Translations under genes and position numbers: made by a program | Shown here: positions 15,732 to 25,677 of the stretch, piece by piece | How positions within the stretch are numbered: the stretch's first letter is position 1 | Layout: each line of letters begins with the position of its first letter | NCBI RefSeq assembly: GCF_003944765.1 | Contig: NZ_RWIU01000001.1 | Coordinates: forward strand, 682,001-746,000 | DNA: 64,000 nt | Reading direction: 5' to 3' | Source of the DNA: Hymenobacter perfusus | GTDB lineage: Bacteria > Bacteroidota > Bacteroidia > Cytophagales > Hymenobacteraceae | The notes under the pieces: generated by a model | Seen by the model: the letters and a program-made list of their open reading frames with translations, nothing else | What the model was told of the DNA's origin: nothing | Databases searched by the model: none

Positions 15732-16829
15732 CTACACGCCCTGCGGAGCGGGCAGGCAGCTCAGCACCCGACTTTGCGGGTCCCAGTCGCCGGAAAGAGT
15801 GCCGTCAGAGTGCAGGATCAGCTTTTGCACGACCTCCGTGGCGGTAGCGGCCTGCAGGGCGGGGTAGCTGGAGGTTTCAAAGATGACGTCGAGGCCCTGG
15901 TAGCGGTAATGCTCGTTGTAGTAATAGTAGCCGAAGGTGCTGCCGGCATAGTGCCAGCCGGCCCGTGGGTTTTCCAGCGAGGGTACCACGGCCGCCAGCA
16001 GGGGCTCGATGGGCACCCGCTGGGCTTCAATCCAGTCGGTAAACACGTTGGGCAGGTAGCTTCCCTCCAGCCGGCTCAGCTCCCGAAACACCACCTGCCG
16101 CACGCCCAGCCCAGCCGCCCAAGCCAGATACTGCTCGACATCGGGCAACGTAGCCACGCCCACCCGGGTGAGAATACACGAGTTCTTGATGGCCAAATGC
16201 CCGTGCAGCCAGCGCACGGTGGCCTCGTACACGGCGTTGTGCCGGATGGGCTGGTTGCGGTTGAAGCGCATGATGCCTTGGTTCACTGCTTCGTCGGGGT
16301 GGCAGCGGGAGAGTTCTAGTCGGGTCAGCCCGAAATCATGCAAGGCCAGCCCCAGGTCCGGACTGGTGGCCAGGCCGCTGCCGTTGGTGTAAAGCACCTT
16401 TTCGTCGAATACCACCCCCTCCTGCTCCAGCCCGCGCAGGCAGGCCAGCAGGTCGCGCAGCCAGCGCGGCTCGGCCGTAGCTTCCAGCCCCGACAGACTC
16501 AGGCCCAGCGGAAAGCCTCGAAAGGGCCGCAGCACCTGAGCGAGGCGGGCAAAGTACGCCGGATAATCGTCGATGAGGCGTTTGGCTGTCAGCTGGTGGT
16601 CGGCGGCACGTTGCAGCTCTTCCGAGCAGAAAGCACAATGTGCGTTGCAGCGCACCGCGTTGGCAAACGGCGTGAACGTGAGGCCCGGCCGTAGCTGCCA
16701 CGCCTGCCCAAACGCCTGAAGGGCCACCGGCGCGGCCGGCTGGTACAGCCGCCACGCCGCCTGCCGAAAGTGAGCCAATTCGGCTGATGTAGCGGCCACT
16801 TGAAACGCGTTACCGAGGGAGAAAGCCAT
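15732..16829 (-). CDS. Radical SAM protein
   Basis: A 365-residue protein. The [4Fe-4S] ligands are C61-x3-C65-x2-C68 in CNAHCAFC. GLSLSGLEATAEPRWLRDLL follows as the SAM-binding 'GGE-like' strand, then VLYTNGSGL, RLELSRCHPDEAVNQGIM and LTRVGVATLPDVEQYLAWAAGLGVRQVVFREL, the standard TIM-barrel strands. It ends with strands around LILHSDGTLSGDW without extra Cys clusters, so no SPASM domain is seen. The Met at 16827-16829 (MAFSLGNAF) was preferred; the frame extends 19 codons upstream into poorly coding sequence. Probably pairs with the downstream nucleotidyltransferase-like gene. The reaction is unknown. Confidence 0.85.
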   Translation of the reverse strand: MAFSLGNAFQVAATSAELAHFRQAAWRLYQPAAPVALQAFGQAWQLRPGLTFTPFANAVRCNAHCAFCSEELQRAADHQLTAKRLIDDYPAYFARLAQVLRPFRGFPLGLSLSGLEATAEPRWLRDLLACLRGLEQEGVVFDEKVLYTNGSGLATSPDLGLALHDFGLTRLELSRCHPDEAVNQGIMRFNRNQPIRHNAVYEATVRWLHGHLAIKNSCILTRVGVATLPDVEQYLAWAAGLGVRQVVFRELSRLEGSYLPNVFTDWIEAQRVPIEPLLAAVVPSLENPRAGWHYAGSTFGYYYYNEHYRYQGLDVIFETSSYPALQAATATEVVQKLILHSDGTLSGDWDPQSRVLSCLPAPQGV

Positions 16830-16910
16830 TGTGAGCAGTGAAGTTGGTGGAATGGATTGCTGACACCCGGCACTATACTGCTGCACGGCAACCTATTTGC
16901 GGTCTGCTGT

Positions 16911-19502
16911 TTACTTGCCCGCTTCCAATGTCGGGGCCGGCTCGGCGGGCACGGGGCGCTGGTAGGTTTGCCAGAACTCGGGGCGGTAGGGCACTTTGGC
17001 GAGCTGCCAGATACCGGTGCCGTGCAGCTCTGGTTGGGCCTTAACGTCGGGGATTTCAGTAGCTGGCACCACCGTGGGCGGCGTGTAGTATACGTCGCAG
17101 GTTTTCTGGTTGTAGAAGGGCTTGCGGCCCAATACGTGCCCGACTTCCACCGACTGCGCTACACTGGTAGCCGCGTAGTAGCGGCCAGATGTGTCTTTCT
17201 GGTACGTGACAACGTGCGTGGTGCGGTGGTCCTGATATACGGCAGGAAAGTAGTTACGAATGCTACTCCTAGTGCCGTAATATTTGTGTGCTATGGAGTT
17301 TACTTCGGCTGTATCGTGCTGCCAGAGGCTTTCGTAGCGCATCACCGCGTAGTCCTGCTGGCGCACGTATATTTTTCCCGAATAGCCGCTCACGAATCCA
17401 TGGCCGGTAGCCCGCTGGTTCGCCCGCTTAGCCGCGAAACGCAATACATAGTAGGTTTCCCCACCGCGCTGCTCTATGCTGTCCAACCGCAGCAGAAACT
17501 TACCCAATGTGGCCGTCTTGAACAGGGGAGAAACGCGCACCGGATCAAATCCGCCCGAAAAACCGTAGCCTGGCTCAAGGTAGATACGACCGTCCTCTTT
17601 CCCGGTTATCAGCCGCTTTTCCTGTACGCGTGCTACTGGTTGTTTTTCCAGACTCAGAAAGCCACCTGCCCAGTGCTGGTAGCCGGCGGGTGTCCATTCC
17701 TGGCCGACATATTCCGTTTCATGGCGCAGGGTATCATATCCCATAATGCGCCGGTGCGTGTACATCTGCTGGGTATAGTCCTGCCGATCATAGTTGGTTT
17801 CGGCGGCCTTAATCACCTTTTTCATGATCCGCTTCGGGTCCTGCGACTGAGCACTGACGCGCACATCAGCCAGGGCAAAAGCTGCTGGCGCGAGGCGCAC
17901 GCTCAGCGCGGCACCAGCGGCGGTCAGCGTAGCCGGTTCATAGCCGATGCTGCTCACCTGCACCAGCTCGCCCTGGCGCGCTTCCAGCCGGAACCGGCCC
18001 TGGGCATCCGTCACGGTGCCGGCGCTACGGGCGGGCACGGCCACCGTGGCGAAGGGTACCGGCTGACCCGTTTTGCGGTCGAGCACCAAGCCACTGAGCG
18101 TGAGGGTCGCGCCCCCGGTTGTGGCTGCAGGCCGTACAGTGGCCGGATTTCGCTGGCCCAGCTTGGTCGGCGGCAAGCCGGTGGCAGCTTCTATAGCTGC
18201 TGGCTGTAGGGCCGCCGCTATACTCGCAGCGGCATGCGGCGGCTCGATAGCTTTCAGAAATAGAAACCCATCTACGGCCTCGCTCCAGCGCCCAGAAATC
18301 GGCAGAAACTCGAAAGCATACGTGGTCAGGCGGCGGCCCGGCGCAGCGTGCTTCAGGCTGATAAAACTGTAGTCCTGGCCCCGGGCCAGCAGGTCGGCCT
18401 CCAGAGAACCGGGCGCGGGCGGCGGCACCGGCTGGTGCTTGCCCCAGTAGCCGAAGCCGTGGGTGCCGCCGCCGGCCAGCGTGCTGAGCACGTACACCGC
18501 GTCGGAGCCCAGGGCCGCCTTCACGGTCTGGCCCATCGGCCTGAACTCCCGTAGCTCCTCGCTTTCCAGCCCGCTTACCTTACCGGTCAGGTGCCCGATG
18601 GCGCCCCAGCAGACCACCTTTTCCTGCGGGTGCTGGCGCAGATACCACAGCAGGTTGTCGGCCATCTGGGCGTCGCGGGCGTTGCTGTCTTTGGCCTTGA
18701 ACTCGGCGGAGTCCTTCACGGCCGGGTCGTTGGTGGTATAATCATGAGCCAGAGCCTGCAGGCTGCGCACCTGCTGCAGCCAGAAGGTGGCCCGCTCCCG
18801 CCGCTTGCCGTCGGGGCCGGCCGCTACTTTGGTCAGCAGCTTGCGGGCTTTGCCAAGCTGCATATCAAACAGCAGAATCTGGTGCGAGGGCGGGAAGATA
18901 TTATGCTCGCCCATTGTGCTGACGCACTCGTCGAGGTAGTCGTAGGCAATGCCATCGGCACCTTTTTCGGGTTTGAGGAAAGCTTCCAACTCCTCCAGCA
19001 TCTCGTCGTCGTTCCAGCTCACCTGCGAGTCGAAACCCGCCACGCGCAGGCCGCCTTTGCCCAGCAGCGGCAGCATCGCCTGAAACTCCTGCGTCTCGGT
19101 CCAGACCGGGTATACCGAGGCCGCAATGGCGGCCGGCACCGGCGCGCCCCGCTGGATTTCCCGCTCGGCGCGGTCCAGCGCGTAAAAGCCACTTTCGAAG
19201 GCCACCGTGGTAAAACCCATCCGTTCCTTCAAAAACCGCAGCAGCCGGATACGGGCATCCGTGGCCGTGCCTACGCCGTGGGTGGGCTCGCCCAGCATCA
19301 CCACCCGCGCACCGCCAATTTCCTGGCGCAGAAACTCCAGATCCGCGAAGTCGGTGTCGGCGGGGCTGATGCTGCGGATCGGGTGGGTGGGCAATTGTGC
19401 AGTTACCGAAGCCGTCGTGGTGGTAGTAGTCTGGGCCAGGGCGGGAGCCGTAGCAGTGGTAAGCAGGCAGCAAGCGGCCAGCAACCTAAAATTCACACGC
19501 AT
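16911..19502 (-). CDS. Erythromycin esterase-like protein fused to a carboxypeptidase-regulatory-like domain
   Basis: An 863-residue exported protein. The signal peptide is MRVNFRLLAACCLLTTATAPALAQ. Residues about 40-410 form an erythromycin-esterase-like (EreA/B) domain, with MLGEPTHG (E72, H75), VAFESGFYALDRAE, and WGAIGHLTGK containing a His. Around residues 455-540 is a CarboxypepD_reg-like (transthyretin-like) domain: LSGLVLDRKTGQPVPFATVAVPA...GTVTDAQGRFRLEA. After it, about 310 residues (IMKKVIKAAETNYDRQDYTQQMYTHRR...) match the C-terminal part often found behind such domains in Bacteroidota surface proteins. The start at 19502 was chosen for the signal peptide. Antibiotic resistance cannot be inferred; many Ere-like domains have other roles. 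Confidence 0.85.
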   Translation of the reverse strand: MRVNFRLLAACCLLTTATAPALAQTTTTTTASVTAQLPTHPIRSISPADTDFADLEFLRQEIGGARVVMLGEPTHGVGTATDARIRLLRFLKERMGFTTVAFESGFYALDRAEREIQRGAPVPAAIAASVYPVWTETQEFQAMLPLLGKGGLRVAGFDSQVSWNDDEMLEELEAFLKPEKGADGIAYDYLDECVSTMGEHNIFPPSHQILLFDMQLGKARKLLTKVAAGPDGKRRERATFWLQQVRSLQALAHDYTTNDPAVKDSAEFKAKDSNARDAQMADNLLWYLRQHPQEKVVCWGAIGHLTGKVSGLESEELREFRPMGQTVKAALGSDAVYVLSTLAGGGTHGFGYWGKHQPVPPPAPGSLEADLLARGQDYSFISLKHAAPGRRLTTYAFEFLPISGRWSEAVDGFLFLKAIEPPHAAASIAAALQPAAIEAATGLPPTKLGQRNPATVRPAATTGGATLTLSGLVLDRKTGQPVPFATVAVPARSAGTVTDAQGRFRLEARQGELVQVSSIGYEPATLTAAGAALSVRLAPAAFALADVRVSAQSQDPKRIMKKVIKAAETNYDRQDYTQQMYTHRRIMGYDTLRHETEYVGQEWTPAGYQHWAGGFLSLEKQPVARVQEKRLITGKEDGRIYLEPGYGFSGGFDPVRVSPLFKTATLGKFLLRLDSIEQRGGETYYVLRFAAKRANQRATGHGFVSGYSGKIYVRQQDYAVMRYESLWQHDTAEVNSIAHKYYGTRSSIRNYFPAVYQDHRTTHVVTYQKDTSGRYYAATSVAQSVEVGHVLGRKPFYNQKTCDVYYTPPTVVPATEIPDVKAQPELHGTGIWQLAKVPYRPEFWQTYQRPVPAEPAPTLEAGK

Positions 19503-19639
19503 AGAAATCAGGTAATTCAGAAGTAGTAATTCTACCGCCAAACTACACAAGCCATTTCAGATACGTCCTGTCACCGACTTCTTACCTGCCGTTGTGCAGG
19601 TGGCTGTACCGAAAGGCAGTCCTGACACGATCTACTATA

Positions 19640-19691
19640 AACGCAGAAAAGCCCTTTCGCACGAGGCAAAAGGGCTTTTCTGCGTTTTTTC
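19640..19691 (-). terminator. Intrinsic terminator of the lipoprotein gene
   Basis: AAACGCAGAAAAGCCCTTT, an 11-base loop, then the complement ending in a T-run, downstream of the minus-strand lipoprotein gene (stop at 19720). It is symmetrical enough to work in both directions. Confidence 0.88.
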
Positions 19692-19719
19692 GGACGGCTA
19701 GATAAACCTAGCGGCGGGG

Positions 19720-20139
19720 TTACTCTTTCTCGAGACGCAACTCGGCACCGGCAGCGCTTTTCAGCGTCAGCTTATCGTCGGTGAGAGTCACCACATCGAA
19801 GCTGTTGCTCTGGGCAGCACCGTCGGGAGTCATCGTGATTTTCTTGCCGGCCTGGTCGAAATCGTACTTACCGTTTACGGCACCGGCGGGCGAGGTCATG
19901 TTGTACTGGCCGTTGGCGAAGAACGTGATGCGCTCATCTTCCTGGGCGTCGGTCTGCTTCACTTTGTCGCCGGTGGCGTCCAGCTCCTTATCGGTTTTCC
20001 ACACTTTGCTGGTGGCACCGTAGAGCATATTTACGCCTTCTACTTTACCTTCTTTGCTACCGCAGGAGGCAGCCGTGAAGAGCACCAGTAGCACCAAGAG
20101 GCTGGCCATGAGGCGAAGAGGGGAGGTCAGATTTTTCAT
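19720..20139 (-). CDS. Small lipoprotein (lipocalin-like)
   Basis: A 139-residue protein. MKNLTSPLRLMASLLVLLVLFTAASC is a lipoprotein signal with lipobox A-A-S-C. The mature part has short strands and a ...ITFFANGQYNMTSPAGAVNGKYDFDQAGKKITMTPDG... stretch, the pattern of the lipocalin-like (DUF5004/DUF4923-type) lipoproteins of Bacteroidota. It ends in LEKE. The start at 20139 puts the signal at the N-terminus; the frame continues upstream without coding character. Transcribed alone, divergent from the LysM gene. Function unknown. Confidence 0.78.
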   Translation of the reverse strand: MKNLTSPLRLMASLLVLLVLFTAASCGSKEGKVEGVNMLYGATSKVWKTDKELDATGDKVKQTDAQEDERITFFANGQYNMTSPAGAVNGKYDFDQAGKKITMTPDGAAQSNSFDVVTLTDDKLTLKSAAGAELRLEKE

Positions 20140-20373
20140 GAAAAAGAGGAATAGGGTGAAAGATGTGGCAGGGAAGAAAGGCGTTGTTTTTGCGCCGATA
20201 CTGCGCCTCTTACGGCAGCCTGGGCCAAGATGTTCGGGCGCGGCAAGCTCCACTATATCCGCGTTTGAACAGGACACAACTTATTATCAACCATGGCGTA
20301 AGAGGGCCTGACGGCTGGGCTTCGCGGCCTCGTCCTGCCTTTTCCCCTCCTTCCTCTTAACGCATCTACTCTT

Positions 20374-20658
20374 ATGGGACTGTTCGATTTCCTCTCCAAC
20401 GAAGGCGAAAAAAAACCGGTTGAACCCGTTAAACCCGCCGCTGGTGGGGCTACCGACTTCTTCGGCAATGCTGATAAGCCGGCCGCCGCTGGTGATACCT
20501 ACACGGTAGTAAGTGGTGATTCCCTCTCCAAAATTGCCCGCAACCACTACGGCGACGGCACTAAATGGAATCAGATCTACGAAGCCAACAAAGCCATCAT
20601 CGGCGCTGACCCCGACAAAATCGAAATAGGCCAGGTACTCACGCTGCCCAAGCTGTAA
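20374..20658 (+). CDS. Small LysM-domain protein
   Basis: A 94-residue protein. An acidic/Pro-rich N-terminal part (MGLFDFLSNEGEKKPVEPVKPAAGG) is followed by one LysM domain, TYTVVSGDSLSKIARNHYGDGTKWNQIYEANK...IEIGQVLTLPKL (residues about 43-94). No signal peptide is seen. The start resembles the YgaU/Kbp family, which is cytoplasmic in Escherichia coli and binds potassium, but here the BON domain is absent. Its role is therefore open: peptidoglycan or other glycan binding, or a Kbp-like function. Followed directly by an intrinsic terminator. Confidence 0.85.
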   Translation: MGLFDFLSNEGEKKPVEPVKPAAGGATDFFGNADKPAAAGDTYTVVSGDSLSKIARNHYGDGTKWNQIYEANKAIIGADPDKIEIGQVLTLPKL

Positions 20659-20684
20659 GTCTGCCCAACTTCTTGTTAATATAC

Positions 20685-20715
20685 AAAAAGCCGCCTCTAA
20701 AGGGCGGCTTTTTTT
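20685..20715 (+). terminator. Intrinsic terminator of the LysM gene
   Basis: AAAAAGCCGCC, CTAA-type loop, GGGCGGCTTTTTTT, 27 bases after the stop. Confidence 0.88.
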
Positions 20716-20928
20716 GGGTCTTATGCAGGGCTGAAAGCAGTCGATACGGCGTAACCCAGCGCACCGATAACGTACTCCCGGCAGTTCGCGAAGCCGATTC
20801 CTGCATGAGTAGCATCAATGAAACCGCACGCCAGACACATCTTTAATCATCTGTTCATCAGCTCAATGCAATTACATATTATACCGTTTCCACTAAAGCG
20901 AAAGATCAATAAATATTTTCACAAGGTA
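20716..20928. other. Intergenic stretch without recognised feature
   Basis: A gap with slightly lower GC towards its right end. No ORF of plausible composition, RNA or repeat was seen before the metY promoter. Confidence 0.5.
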
Positions 20929-20960
20929 TTGCATATGTCAAAAATGCGCTGCTACCTTTG
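20929..20960 (+). promoter_or_regulatory. Promoter of the SAM riboswitch-leader-metY unit
   Basis: An exact -7 box TACCTTTG at 20953-20960. A TTGC at 20929-20932, 20 bases upstream, fits the -33 element. Transcription would start near 20967, about 40 bases before the riboswitch. Confidence 0.6.
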
Positions 20961-21007
20961 CAACACCAACTCGGTACTCCTTCGTTAGCGACGAGGAAGT
21001 TTTCATA

Positions 21008-21121
21008 GGATTTATACAGAAGTGGCGAGAGAATAGGCTCCCTGACCCACTGGCAACCTTCGACCGCGCGAAAGGTGCCAATTCCTACCCGACCAGCCAT
21101 CCGGCGGCGGGGCATATAACC
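21008..21121 (+). ncRNA. SAM-I (S-box) riboswitch
   Basis: The conserved core is present in order. P1 is formed by GGATTTATA at 21008-21016 with TATAACC at 21115-21121 (2-base bulge). P2 GTGG/CCAC encloses a GAGAGA...CCCTGA kink-turn-type stretch. P3 GGCAACCTT pairs with AAGGTGCC around a short loop (21052-21079). The CAATTCCTAC joining sequence and a CCCG/CGGG P4 follow. This matches the SAM-I aptamer that binds S-adenosylmethionine. It stands upstream of metY, the expected target, and directly before the AGGAG of the leader ORF. Confidence 0.88.
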
Positions 21122-21131
21122 CAGGAGTACC

Positions 21132-21287
21132 ATGCACAACACCCCCACTTTCGCCCAGTCTGCCCCCACCGCTCCGGCCACCTTCGGGTCTGCCGCTTTG
21201 CCGTGGGGTTTCCATGTTGCTTCGGTTGCCGCTCCGGCCACCCACCGAATGCGCGGCTGTTGCGGCGCGTGTTGTTGCTGTTGCTAG
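21132..21287 (+). CDS. Polycysteine leader peptide of metY
   Basis: A 51-codon ORF starting 10 bases after the riboswitch, with an AGGAG at 21123-21127 four bases before the ATG. The peptide begins MHNTPTFAQSAP and ends HRMRGCCGACCCCC just before the TAG at 21285: seven Cys in the last nine residues (codons TGT TGC ... TGT TGT TGC TGT TGC). No signal peptide or fold is expected. Such terminal runs of one amino acid are the mark of attenuation leaders, in which ribosome progress over the run reports the charged tRNA-Cys supply. A C-rich, G-poor stretch (21305-21330) follows the stop and could be a Rho loading site. Cysteine sensing is an inference from sequence. Confidence 0.75.
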   Translation: MHNTPTFAQSAPTAPATFGSAALPWGFHVASVAAPATHRMRGCCGACCCCC

Positions 21288-21497
21288 CCTAGAGTCCGGC
21301 TACGCAGCCCCCCTCCCCCTACTCCGGTTCCGGCGCTGACCGGTGGTGCCTACCACGGCACCCGGCCGCCCTCCCGCATCGTCGGGCCTTTTGGCAACCC
21401 TGCTGGTTCCGAGGCAACTGATGCGGCTCCTGCTCCGCCCAGACGGACAGTTTTCCAGCGGTTTACGCTCCCTGTTTCCATACCCAACGCCTTCTAA

Positions 21498-22892
<1,395 letters not shown>

Positions 22893-22910
22893 AACTTGAG
22901 AGGGGTTACC

Positions 22911-22940
22911 GTCCGGCCGCAGGTGAGAGAGCGGCCGGAC
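22911..22940 (+). other. Hairpin after metY
   Basis: Perfect 10-bp stem GTCCGGCCGC / GCGGCCGGAC with a 10-base loop, 18 bases after the metY stop. No T-run follows, so a role in mRNA 3'-end stability is more likely than termination. Confidence 0.5.
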
Positions 22941-23013
22941 TACCACCTTCCAGCAGGTAGCGGCGGGCGTACGCCGGAGCTTTTCGTGAGAGAGGAGGCT
23001 TTGGAATTACGAC

Positions 23014-23077
23014 GCCCGCACCTGGCCGGGGCGGAGCCGGATAATATCCGGCTCCGCCTGCGGGCCAGTTATTTTTT
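23014..23077 (+). terminator. Terminator between metY and metX
   Basis: GGCGGAGCCGGAT (23030-23042) pairs with 23046-23058 around a 3-base loop. An outer GCCCGCA/TGCGGGC adds 7 pairs, and TTATTTTTT follows. It separates metY from the metX-hom unit, so metX-hom needs its own promoter or read-through. Confidence 0.75.
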
Positions 23078-23186
23078 AGAGCGCTGAATGAAGGGAATAG
23101 CATGAGGAGTCAGCCCGAAGGAGCCAGTCTTCCGATGCATAGCCCATCATTCGCCTCTTACAATCCACCACTCAGAACTTCCCCAA

Positions 23187-24224
23187 ATGCCTTCCGAAGA
23201 CGCCCATGTGTTTCGACTGCCCCGAGCCTTACGGCTGGAAAACGGGGCCGTGCTGCCGCATGTGGAGGTAAGCTACCACACCTACGGCCGCCTCAACGCC
23301 ACGCGCGACAATGTGGTGTGGGTGTGCCACGCCCTCACCGCCAACTCCGACGTGCTGGACTGGTGGCCCGGGCTGGTAGGAGCCGGCTGCCACTTCGATC
23401 CGCAGGACTGGTTTATTGTATGTGCCAATGTGTTGGGCTCCTGCTACGGGACCACCGGCCCGCTTACGCCTGACCCGGCAACGGGTAAAGCGCCTTTTCA
23501 GCATTTCCCGTTGGTGACCATTCGGGATATGGTGGCGGTCCACGAGGCCCTGCGGGAACATCTGGCCCTGGGCCGGGTGCATACGCTGTTGGGCGGTTCG
23601 CTGGGCGGACAGCAGGCCGTGGAATGGGCCGTACAGCGGCCGGAACTATTTGATAATCTGGTGCTGCTGGCCACCAGTACCCGGCACTCGGCGTGGGGAA
23701 TTGCTTTCAACGAAGCCCAGCGGCTGGCCATTTTCGCCGATGCTACTTACCATGAAGCCACGCCTGACGGCGGGGCGGCCGGCCTCCGGGCGGCCCGGGC
23801 GGTAGCTTTGCTCAGCTACCGTAGCCACAGTGCCTACGGCCAGACCCAGACTGACGCCGACGACGAAAAGCTCGACGATTTCCTGGCCAGCTCCTACCAG
23901 CGTTATCAGGGCGACAAGTTGGTGGCCCGCTTCGATGCTTACAGCTACGTGGCCTTGAGCCGGGCGATGGATACGCACCACGTAGGGCGGGGCCGGGGCG
24001 GCGTGCAGGCGGCCCTGGGCCGCATTCAGGCCCGCACGCTGGTGCTCGGCATTACCTCTGATGTGCTGTTTCCACCTTCCGAACAGCAACTGCTGGCCCG
24101 CTACATCCGGGGGGCCATGTACGCCGAAATGGACTCCCAGTACGGCCACGATGGGTTTCTGATTGAAACCGCCCAAATCACCCACTTCCTCGAACGATTC
24201 TACGTCCAGACGTATGTCCACTAA
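23187..24224 (+). CDS. metX: Homoserine O-acetyltransferase
   Basis: A 345-residue alpha/beta-hydrolase-fold acyltransferase that acetylates homoserine with acetyl-CoA. The nucleophile is S138 in LLGGSLGGQQA. The acid lies in GITSDVLFPPSEQ and the His in YGHDGFL at the C-terminus. CHALTANSD and ANVLGSCYGTTGP are family blocks. The product feeds MetY, encoded just upstream. The stop overlaps the start of the homoserine dehydrogenase gene by 11 bases, implying translational coupling. Acetyl versus succinyl specificity cannot be read with certainty; the MetX family and the MetY partner favour acetyl. Confidence 0.94.
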   Translation: MPSEDAHVFRLPRALRLENGAVLPHVEVSYHTYGRLNATRDNVVWVCHALTANSDVLDWWPGLVGAGCHFDPQDWFIVCANVLGSCYGTTGPLTPDPATGKAPFQHFPLVTIRDMVAVHEALREHLALGRVHTLLGGSLGGQQAVEWAVQRPELFDNLVLLATSTRHSAWGIAFNEAQRLAIFADATYHEATPDGGAAGLRAARAVALLSYRSHSAYGQTQTDADDEKLDDFLASSYQRYQGDKLVARFDAYSYVALSRAMDTHHVGRGRGGVQAALGRIQARTLVLGITSDVLFPPSEQQLLARYIRGAMYAEMDSQYGHDGFLIETAQITHFLERFYVQTYVH

Positions 24225-25482
24225 CACTGACGCTGCTCCTGTATCTCCCGTTTCCGTTTCGGCGGCCCAGCCGTGGCGCGTGGGCCTGATCGGCTTCGGC
24301 TGCGTGGGCCAGGGCCTGTACGATATCCTGCAGCAGCACCCCGAAGCCGGTTTCACCGTCGGCCGCATTGTAGTCAAGACACCGGGCAAAGCACGCAGCC
24401 TGCCCGCTAAGCGGTTTGAGTTCGATGCCGATGCGTTGCTGGCCGATGACTCGCTGGATGTGCTGGTAGAAGTAATTGACGACGCAGATACTGCGTTCCG
24501 GCTGGTGAGCGAGGCGCTACGCCGGGGCCGCCGGGTGGTCACGGCCAACAAGGCCATGCTGGCCCGCCATCTGCCCGCGCTGGTACAGCTTCAGCGCGAA
24601 GGCCAGGGCACCTTATTATATGAAGCGGCCGTGTGCGGCAGTATTCCGGTTATTCGTACCCTCGATGCCTACTTCGGAGCCGAGCCGCTGCGCCGCCTGA
24701 CCGGCATTCTCAACGGCTCGTCCAACTACGTGCTGACCCGCATGGGTGAAGAGGGCTCCGACTACGCCCCGGCCCTGGTGGAAGCCCAGCAGCTGGGCTT
24801 CGCCGAAACCGACCCCAGCCTGGATATGGGGGCTTTCGACCCGCGCTCCAAAGCGGTACTACTGGCGGCCCACGCCTACGGGGCTTTCCTCGATCCTGAG
24901 CAAGTGCTGAACCTGGGCATTGAGGGCATCAGTGCAGTGGATATTGCCTTTGCCGCCAGTCAGGGCCAGAAAATCAAGGTGGTGGCTGGCCTCCAACGAC
25001 TGCCCGACGGCCGCGTGACGGTGCTGGTGACCCCGCAGCTGGTCGGCCCCGAGTCGCCGCTGTACACCGTGGATCATGAATTCAACGGCGTGGTGATTGA
25101 GGCCGATTTTGCCGGCGAGCAGTTTCTGCGGGGCCGGGGAGCCGGCGGGCACCCCACCGGCTCGGCCGTGCTGGCTGACCTGGCCGCTTTGCGCCAGGGA
25201 TTTGCCTACCAGTATCCTAAAGCTGTCGAAGCACCGGAGTACGCCTCCGACCTGGAAGTGGAAATCTACCTGCGCACCGACGAGGACCGTATCATCGACC
25301 TACTCGATTTCAGTGAAATTTCCGAGGAAGCCGATGAGGACGAGTACGTAGTAGGCTACGTGGCCCTGGCCCACCTCATTCGGCACCGCGACACGCTGCG
25401 CAAATACGGCGCGTTCATCGTACGCACCGGCCGCCTCCGCCCCGTCAGTACCGACGAGCTGGTGGCCGAGGTTTCGGCCTAG
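24214..25482 (+). CDS. Homoserine dehydrogenase
   Basis: A 422-residue enzyme reducing aspartate semialdehyde to homoserine. The NAD(P)-binding GLIGFGCVGQGLYD is near residues 22-35. VVTANKAMLARH (with the catalytic-region Lys), YEAAVCGSIPVIRTL and LTGILNGSSNYVLTRM are the diagnostic blocks. The monofunctional form, with no aspartate kinase domain. The last about 100 residues do not show an obvious complete ACT domain. The start at 24214 overlaps metX by 11 bases; the longer upstream frame is inside metX. It supplies homoserine to MetX in the same transcript. Confidence 0.93.
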   Translation: MSTNTDAAPVSPVSVSAAQPWRVGLIGFGCVGQGLYDILQQHPEAGFTVGRIVVKTPGKARSLPAKRFEFDADALLADDSLDVLVEVIDDADTAFRLVSEALRRGRRVVTANKAMLARHLPALVQLQREGQGTLLYEAAVCGSIPVIRTLDAYFGAEPLRRLTGILNGSSNYVLTRMGEEGSDYAPALVEAQQLGFAETDPSLDMGAFDPRSKAVLLAAHAYGAFLDPEQVLNLGIEGISAVDIAFAASQGQKIKVVAGLQRLPDGRVTVLVTPQLVGPESPLYTVDHEFNGVVIEADFAGEQFLRGRGAGGHPTGSAVLADLAALRQGFAYQYPKAVEAPEYASDLEVEIYLRTDEDRIIDLLDFSEISEEADEDEYVVGYVALAHLIRHRDTLRKYGAFIVRTGRLRPVSTDELVAEVSA

Positions 25483-25537
25483 TGACCGAAGGGCCGCACC
25501 GCTAACCTACCCTGCCCGCAACTCTTGCCCCTAACCT

Positions 25538-25581
25538 ATGCAAAAGCCCTTGATGTCGCTCCGACGTCAGGGGCTTTGCAT
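25538..25581 (+). terminator. Terminator of metX-hom
   Basis: ATGCAAAAGCCCTTGATGTCG paired imperfectly with CGACGTCAGGGGCTTTGCAT (25562-25581). No long T-run; probable terminator for the operon and for the convergent gene. Confidence 0.6.
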
Positions 25582-25677
25582 GGGTCAGCCAGTTTGTAGC
25601 GGGAAGCCCCTACTTCGCGCGGTGCCGAACGATGTCAGCTCAATAGCCCCAACGATACGCAAAGCAAAGACTCCCCG

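Noticed and set aside
16911..19502. Reading the Ere-like gene as a macrolide-resistance gene
   Set aside because: Exported fusion protein without a mobile context. Ere-like domains occur in many non-resistance proteins.
21380..21440. GGCAACC near metY suggesting a second SAM aptamer
   Set aside because: Only the short word matches. No P1/P2, kink-turn or AAGGTGCC partner was found.
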